The notes below the pieces were generated by a model that was given only the letters and a program-made list of their open reading frames with translations, did no database searches and was not told where the DNA came from. DNA of 44,933 bases from Kamptonema sp. UHCC 0994 (GTDB taxonomy: Bacteria > Cyanobacteriota > Cyanobacteriia > Cyanobacteriales > Microcoleaceae). Positions 40,673 to 44,933 of the stretch are shown piece by piece (positions within the stretch are counted from its first letter, which is position 1; the number at the start of each line of letters is the position of its first letter). Location of the stretch: positions 1 to 44,933 of the forward strand of contig NZ_JARFTR010000048.1 in the NCBI RefSeq assembly GCF_029167235.1, written 5' to 3'. The position numbers and the translations under genes are program-made.

Positions 40673-40729
40673 AATTACCAATTACCAATTACCAATTACC
40701 AATTACCAATTACCAATTACCAATTACCT
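40673..40729. repeat. 7-bp tandem repeats (AATTACC), supplying a stop codon
   Basis: Eight perfect AATTACC heptamers. The stop codon of the ABC gene (complement of TTA at 40724-40726) lies within the last unit, so the array reaches into the coding sequence. Confidence 0.9.
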
Positions 40730-43144
40730 AAAAATATCTTTACGTTTTTGAAACAGGAAAGTTATCGCAAAATAAACAACTGTATGCAAACATAAAATAG
40801 CCCAGTTGAGAGCTAGATTTTCCCAAGTTGGCTCATAGACAGCACTCCGATCGAATAATTGAGGCAAAAAGTTACCATCAGACAATTCTATAGGCTTTGC
40901 CACCATAGCATTTACATTCACTAAACTTCCATAAGCTCCTACAGACCAGCGGCTTACTGTTAGCCAAGAAATCCAACCACCTAGTCTTTCTATTGTAAAC
41001 AAACTATCTAATTTAAACCATACCCCAGAAAATATCATCTGAAACACTAAAATTAGAGGTAGAATTTTATAAGCTTGACTGATATTATTGACAAATGCTG
41101 ATACCATTAATCCCAAATTCATGCTAGCCAGCAGCGTTAAAAAAGTAGTGATAGCTAAACCGATAGGCCAGGCAATTATATCTGAGTCTGGCTGTTCAAA
41201 ACTGATTAAAATTACTGCTGTAATTACCAGAGTTTGCAGACAAGCTAATCCTTTTAATCCGATTAACTTTGAAATAACATAGGGGAATAATCCGATACTT
41301 CCTAAACGCTCTCGCCTAAAGATTACCTGTTCTTTAACAATTTCTGGAATTGAACTATAAACACCTGCCAAAATATTAGACAAAGAAAATAATAGTAAAA
41401 ATCGCACTGCTAAAAAAGCAAGTTTTGAATCACTATTATTACTAAAAACGAATGGCTCTGTATTTTTTATTGCCGCTAATAAGATAGGGAAAATAACAGC
41501 AGCAAACATCCCGAAAGCAAAATTTATATGATCGCGAATTGCTAATTGAAAATAGCGCTGAGTGAGTAGATTTAACTGTCTCAAAGGTGAGACTCTAGCA
41601 GAGTGAGAAAGTTTCGCAAATTTAGCTTGTTGTTGATAAAGTTGAGGGCTGAGTGGGGAGGCAATATAACGCTGGTAATAGCTAGAATAGCGATATTTAT
41701 CTTCCCACAATTTAACAATAGATTCACCTTTTTCTAATTCACTATAAATAGCTGCGAAATCTTGATTATGAAAGGCAAAAAAACTATGAATATCTGCTGG
41801 TGGGCCGAAGTAGCAAAGATGGCCGCCGCCACCAAGAAATACTAGGCGATCGCAGATGGTAATATTAGTATTAGCCTGGGCGGTAAAAATCACAGTTCGC
41901 TGTTGTTCTGCCAATTTCCGCAATAGCGATACCATCTTTTTCTCTAATCCTGGATCTAGTCCTAAAGTCGGTTCTTCCAAAAAAAACAGCTTCGGATCTA
42001 CAACTAATTCTACTCCAATACTTACTCGCTTGCGTTCGCTATTGCTGAGAGTATTTATCAACTTATTGCGCTGGTCAAACATTTCAATATCATCTAAAAC
42101 TTTTTTGAATACCTGTTCGACATTCGCATCGGAAGGCAAACGTAATTTAATAGCATAAGTCAGGGCTTCTGCTACTGTCAATTCACCATGAAGGGCATCT
42201 TCTTTAGGTACGAAACCAATCAAAGAGTTGTAGCTATCAAAATGTTTTCGCAAATCTTCGCCATTGGCGTACACTGCACCACGATTTGTGGGTTCAATCC
42301 CTAATAAAGTCCGCAATAATATTGATTGATTAGCATCGCTTGTCCCAGCTAAAGCGACTAAATTGCCGGGTTCAATAGCGAGGGAAATGCTATCAAGTAA
42401 ACGCTGACTTTCATTATTTTTATTCTTGCCATCACGGACTAATTCTATTGCTTCCAAACGGAGCGCATCACCGGGATTAATTAAGGTTATTTCACCAGCT
42501 TGATAAATTAAAGTAAAAGGGCCAATGCGAATTTTTGCGCCTTCAGTAAGCACCACAAAATTATTAATCCGTTTGCCATTGACAAAAACGCCATTGCTGC
42601 TGCGATCGGTGAGGATATATTGCCCGTGAGCGTTAGCATCAATGGTGGCGTGGCGACGGGATACAATAGGAGAGTTGAGTTGTACGGTGGCGTTGCGATC
42701 GCGACCTAAGAGCACAGAACGATTCCGCAGCGCGATCGCAGTTCGTGGTAAATTACCAGCAGTAGGACTAGCAGGATTAAAATAAATTAGCTGAATTTGG
42801 TTTCTAGGGTCTTGACCGATCCGCAATTCTGTCTCGTGTCTTAAAGCCAAACCTTTTACAGCAGTCACCTGTGTATAGCTAGGGAGCGCAAACATCCCAT
42901 TAGTGCTGGGTTTGCTACCATCGCCGTCATAAATCCAGTAATCTTCCCCTTCTCGGCGCAAAACCGCTTGACTGCTAGAAATAATCTGCCAAACTTGAGG
43001 AACCAGTAAATCAGCTTTGTAGGGATCGCGCCCCAATACGTGCTCATTTTTTGTCAATTCTAAGCGCAAAGTCTGCCCCTGATTGTTGAGTTCTAAATAG
43101 GGGTTGTTAAATAAATGTGTTTTCTTTTGCGTTTGACTCGTCAT
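40724..43144 (-). CDS. FHA-FHA-ABCG-type protein with degenerate ATPase motifs
   Basis: An 806-residue protein. Two FHA domains lie at about residues 30-115 and 130-210. The second has complete phosphothreonine-binding residues (GRDRNA, SRRH, RSSNGVFVNG); the first lacks the His (SSSQA). An ABC domain covers about 235-455 and an ABC-2 membrane domain with six helices about 550-800, the ABCG half-transporter layout. The ATPase motifs deviate: the Walker A Lys is Gln273 (GTSDANQSIL), the signature is LSNSERKRVSIG, Walker B has FFLEEP in place of FFLDEP, and the H-loop His is Gln (FTAQANTN). It is probably a poor or inactive ATPase. The start is ATG 43144. Confidence 0.88.
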   Translation of the reverse strand: MTSQTQKKTHLFNNPYLELNNQGQTLRLELTKNEHVLGRDPYKADLLVPQVWQIISSSQAVLRREGEDYWIYDGDGSKPSTNGMFALPSYTQVTAVKGLALRHETELRIGQDPRNQIQLIYFNPASPTAGNLPRTAIALRNRSVLLGRDRNATVQLNSPIVSRRHATIDANAHGQYILTDRSSNGVFVNGKRINNFVVLTEGAKIRIGPFTLIYQAGEITLINPGDALRLEAIELVRDGKNKNNESQRLLDSISLAIEPGNLVALAGTSDANQSILLRTLLGIEPTNRGAVYANGEDLRKHFDSYNSLIGFVPKEDALHGELTVAEALTYAIKLRLPSDANVEQVFKKVLDDIEMFDQRNKLINTLSNSERKRVSIGVELVVDPKLFFLEEPTLGLDPGLEKKMVSLLRKLAEQQRTVIFTAQANTNITICDRLVFLGGGGHLCYFGPPADIHSFFAFHNQDFAAIYSELEKGESIVKLWEDKYRYSSYYQRYIASPLSPQLYQQQAKFAKLSHSARVSPLRQLNLLTQRYFQLAIRDHINFAFGMFAAVIFPILLAAIKNTEPFVFSNNSDSKLAFLAVRFLLLFSLSNILAGVYSSIPEIVKEQVIFRRERLGSIGLFPYVISKLIGLKGLACLQTLVITAVILISFEQPDSDIIAWPIGLAITTFLTLLASMNLGLMVSAFVNNISQAYKILPLILVFQMIFSGVWFKLDSLFTIERLGGWISWLTVSRWSVGAYGSLVNVNAMVAKPIELSDGNFLPQLFDRSAVYEPTWENLALNWAILCLHTVVYFAITFLFQKRKDIFR

Positions 43145-43313
43145 GGGGTTGTCTGGAAACCAAGTGCGATCGGAGCAGAAGGCCAAAGTCGATCGGGTAT
43201 ATTCTTATACGAATTGGGAGGCTTACCCAAATTGTTCCGAAATCAACTATTAAAAGAGATAGTAATGCTATACCATGTTTAAGAAATTGCTACAAAGCTA
43301 ATTCTTCCCCAGC

Positions 43314-44780
43314 ATGAGCTACTGCATCAATCCCAAGTGCCCGCGTCCTCAAAATCCTGAAAATGTTAGCTTTTGCCAAAGCTGCGGCTCTCAATTAGTG
43401 ATTGAGGGGCGCTATTGGGTACTTCGCCCCCTGGGGAAAGGCGGCTTTGGTCAAACTTATGAGGTAAATGAGGGTAGCATTCCGAAGGTTTTAAAATTAC
43501 TCACCTACAACGAGCCGACGGGTGTACGGCTATTTCAGCAAGAAGCCCACGTTTTAATGAGGCTGAGACATCCGGGTTTGCCAATAGTAGATCCAGATGG
43601 CTACTTTACGTTTACGCCAAATAACAGTCGCGAACCTCTGCACTGTCTGGTGATGGAGAAAATTGAAGGTGTAAATTTGCAACAGTGGCTAGAAAATCGG
43701 AGTCACCAACCCCTAGCGATGGATTTGGCTATTGACTGGTTGGAACAACTGGCTAGAATTTTGCATCTCGTCCACAGTCAAAATTACTTCCACCGGGATA
43801 TTAAACCGCCTAATATTATGCTCCGCCCGAATGGGCAATTAGTATTAATTGACTTTGGCGCAGTGCGGGAAGTGACAGAAACTATTGAACGAAGAAGTAA
43901 CAAAATAACTAGAATTTTTTCGCGAGGATACACGCCGCTTGAGCAAATGGAAGGGGCTGCGGAGCCTCGGTCTGATTTTTTTGCCCTCGGTAGGAGTTTT
44001 GCCTGTTTGCTAACGGGTCAAGAACCAAGCAATTTAGAAGAAAATTCTCCACCAGGAAAGTTCATTTGGCGCACTCTGGCTCCGGGAGTGTCGAAGCCGT
44101 TAGCAGATTTGATTGATGATATGATGGCTTATTCTGTTAATGCTCGTCCTCAAGATACACAATTTTTGTTGCAGCGTATAGCTAAACTTCGTGAGCCGCC
44201 TCGCACGCCTACAAAATTCCCTGTAGGAAAGAAGCAAGTTTTAATTGGTGTGGGAGTTGCAACCGCGATCGCACTTGCCGCGATCGTTCCTAAAATTTTA
44301 CCTCAACCTACACCTGAAAAATTATTATTATATCAAAATACTGAAAATAACTTTAGGATGAAATATCCTGAGAAGTGGGAAATGAAAGAAAGTCAAGGTT
44401 ATTTTGACCCGAATATAGTTACGTTCCGAGCTCCTAAGAAAAACGATTCGGATATCTATCCAGAGGATATTATTGTTACTATAGACGATTTATCTTCAAA
44501 GCCGATGTCTCTTGATGAATATACCAAAATATCCATCACCCAAATAAAAGAGATCAAGGATACTAAGGTTTTAGAAGATAGTTCAGCTATGCTTGCTAAT
44601 ACAAAGGCTCATAAAGTTATTTTTACTACTAGAGAAGAGGATAAAAATATTAAGAAAATGCAAGTCTGGACAGTTAAAAATAATCGTGCTTATACTATTA
44701 CTTATACAGCAAATAAAGATGAATATTCTAATTATCTAAAATCAGCAGAAACTGTAATAAATTCTTTGGAAATCAATTGA
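43314..44780 (+). CDS. Four-Cys Ser/Thr protein kinase with PsbP-like extracytoplasmic domain
   Basis: A 488-residue membrane kinase. A zinc ribbon opens it (Cys4, Cys9, Cys21, Cys24). The kinase domain spans about residues 32-290: LGKGGFGQTYEV glycine loop, VLKLLT with the ATP-binding Lys, YFHRDIKPPNIML catalytic loop, LIDFGAVRE and SRGYTPLEQMEG. One membrane helix follows at about 305-325. Beyond it is a PsbP/Mog1-like domain (NFRMKYPEKWEM to SAETVINSLEI), outside the cytoplasm. Such kinases are common in filamentous cyanobacteria; the ligand is unknown. Divergent from the FHA-ABC gene, whose FHA domain might bind its phosphothreonine products; that is a suggestion from position only. Confidence 0.9.
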   Translation: MSYCINPKCPRPQNPENVSFCQSCGSQLVIEGRYWVLRPLGKGGFGQTYEVNEGSIPKVLKLLTYNEPTGVRLFQQEAHVLMRLRHPGLPIVDPDGYFTFTPNNSREPLHCLVMEKIEGVNLQQWLENRSHQPLAMDLAIDWLEQLARILHLVHSQNYFHRDIKPPNIMLRPNGQLVLIDFGAVREVTETIERRSNKITRIFSRGYTPLEQMEGAAEPRSDFFALGRSFACLLTGQEPSNLEENSPPGKFIWRTLAPGVSKPLADLIDDMMAYSVNARPQDTQFLLQRIAKLREPPRTPTKFPVGKKQVLIGVGVATAIALAAIVPKILPQPTPEKLLLYQNTENNFRMKYPEKWEMKESQGYFDPNIVTFRAPKKNDSDIYPEDIIVTIDDLSSKPMSLDEYTKISITQIKEIKDTKVLEDSSAMLANTKAHKVIFTTREEDKNIKKMQVWTVKNNRAYTITYTANKDEYSNYLKSAETVINSLEIN

Positions 44781-44785
44781 TATAT

Positions 44786-44836
44786 AGCTAGGGGCTAGGG
44801 GCTAGGGGCTAGGGGCTAGGGGCTAGGGGCTAGGGG
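44786..44836. repeat. 7-bp tandem repeats (GGGGCTA) after the kinase gene
   Basis: Seven consecutive GGGGCTA units start six bases after the kinase stop codon, followed by a purine-rich stretch to about 44866. Confidence 0.9.
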
Positions 44837-44877
44837 AAGAGAGAGGGAGAGGGGAGAGAGGGGGGAATTTTTCCCCA

Positions 44878-44897
44878 ATTAGCAATTAGCAATTAGA
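44878..44897. repeat. AGCAATT heptamers
   Basis: Nearly three AATTAGC units at the right edge of the window, related to the array at 4463-4500. No gene is visible to the window end. Confidence 0.7.
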
Positions 44898-44933
44898 AAA
44901 TAGCCATTAAGTAGTTGGACAAAAATAAATAAT

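Noticed and set aside
1-44933. tRNA, tmRNA or RNase P RNA genes
   Set aside because: I looked for T-loop GGTTCGAATCC-like and conserved tmRNA/RNase P words and saw none outside coding regions; a covariance search would be needed to be certain.

Overview
The window looks like chromosomal DNA of a filamentous, non-unicellular cyanobacterium, probably an Oscillatoriales-type organism (Oscillatoria, Microcoleus or Kamptonema relatives). The evidence is frequent HIP1 octamers (GCGATCGC), a psbT gene, cyanobacterial families (DUF4079, DUF1997, Ycf37-like TPR protein, four-Cys Ser/Thr kinase, CHAT-TPR protein), and intergenic spacers full of 7-bp tandem repeats and small palindromic elements. No rRNA, tRNA, CRISPR array, intact transposase or prophage was seen.

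Layout. 0-5 kb: ABC-2 permease, two proteins of unknown function, an orphan DppB-type permease and a small conserved protein. That small gene is preceded by a perfect CIRCE operator and a second perfect dyad, with no groESL nearby. 5-10.5 kb: a HAD phosphatase and the psbT-nrdR-rps1 block on the minus strand. psbB is not upstream of psbT; five 94-bp repeats and a polyisoprenyl-phosphate glycosyltransferase are there instead. A four-helix EamA/SMR-type transporter diverges from the glycosyltransferase. 11-12.9 kb: two unknown membrane or secreted proteins. 12.9-17.5 kb: an accessory island with two PIN-toxin modules whose antitoxins share a nearly identical N-terminus, a secreted TPR-CHAT protein directly behind the second toxin, and a MazEF-type pair.

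17.6-34.2 kb: metabolism and signalling genes. These are glcD, a LOV-type PAS histidine kinase, purH, a prolyl-4-hydroxylase-like oxygenase, an SGNH hydrolase, a 15-repeat ankyrin protein, DUF4079, a glycosyltransferase, DUF1997, an NAD(P)-binding SDR, a membrane-anchored phage-type lysozyme, a class II histone-deacetylase-like amidohydrolase, cobL (cbiET) and a 2H phosphoesterase. 34.3-44.9 kb: holA, a long spacer, a repeat-rich single-pass membrane protein, a Ycf37-like protein, rplT-rpmI, a GAF-PAS adenylate cyclase, a FHA-FHA-ABCG protein with degenerate ATPase motifs, and a Ser/Thr kinase with a PsbP-like C-terminal domain.

Most genes are single transcription units separated by repeats. 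The clearest operons are the toxin-antitoxin pairs, psbT-nrdR-rps1 (loosely spaced) and rpmI-rplT. The most interesting signals are the orphan CIRCE with its companion dyad, the apparently catalytically dead FHA-ABC protein, the shuffled antitoxin N-terminus next to a CHAT protease, the LOV kinase, the nuiA gene remnant, and the dense families of small mobile palindromes and 7-bp repeats.
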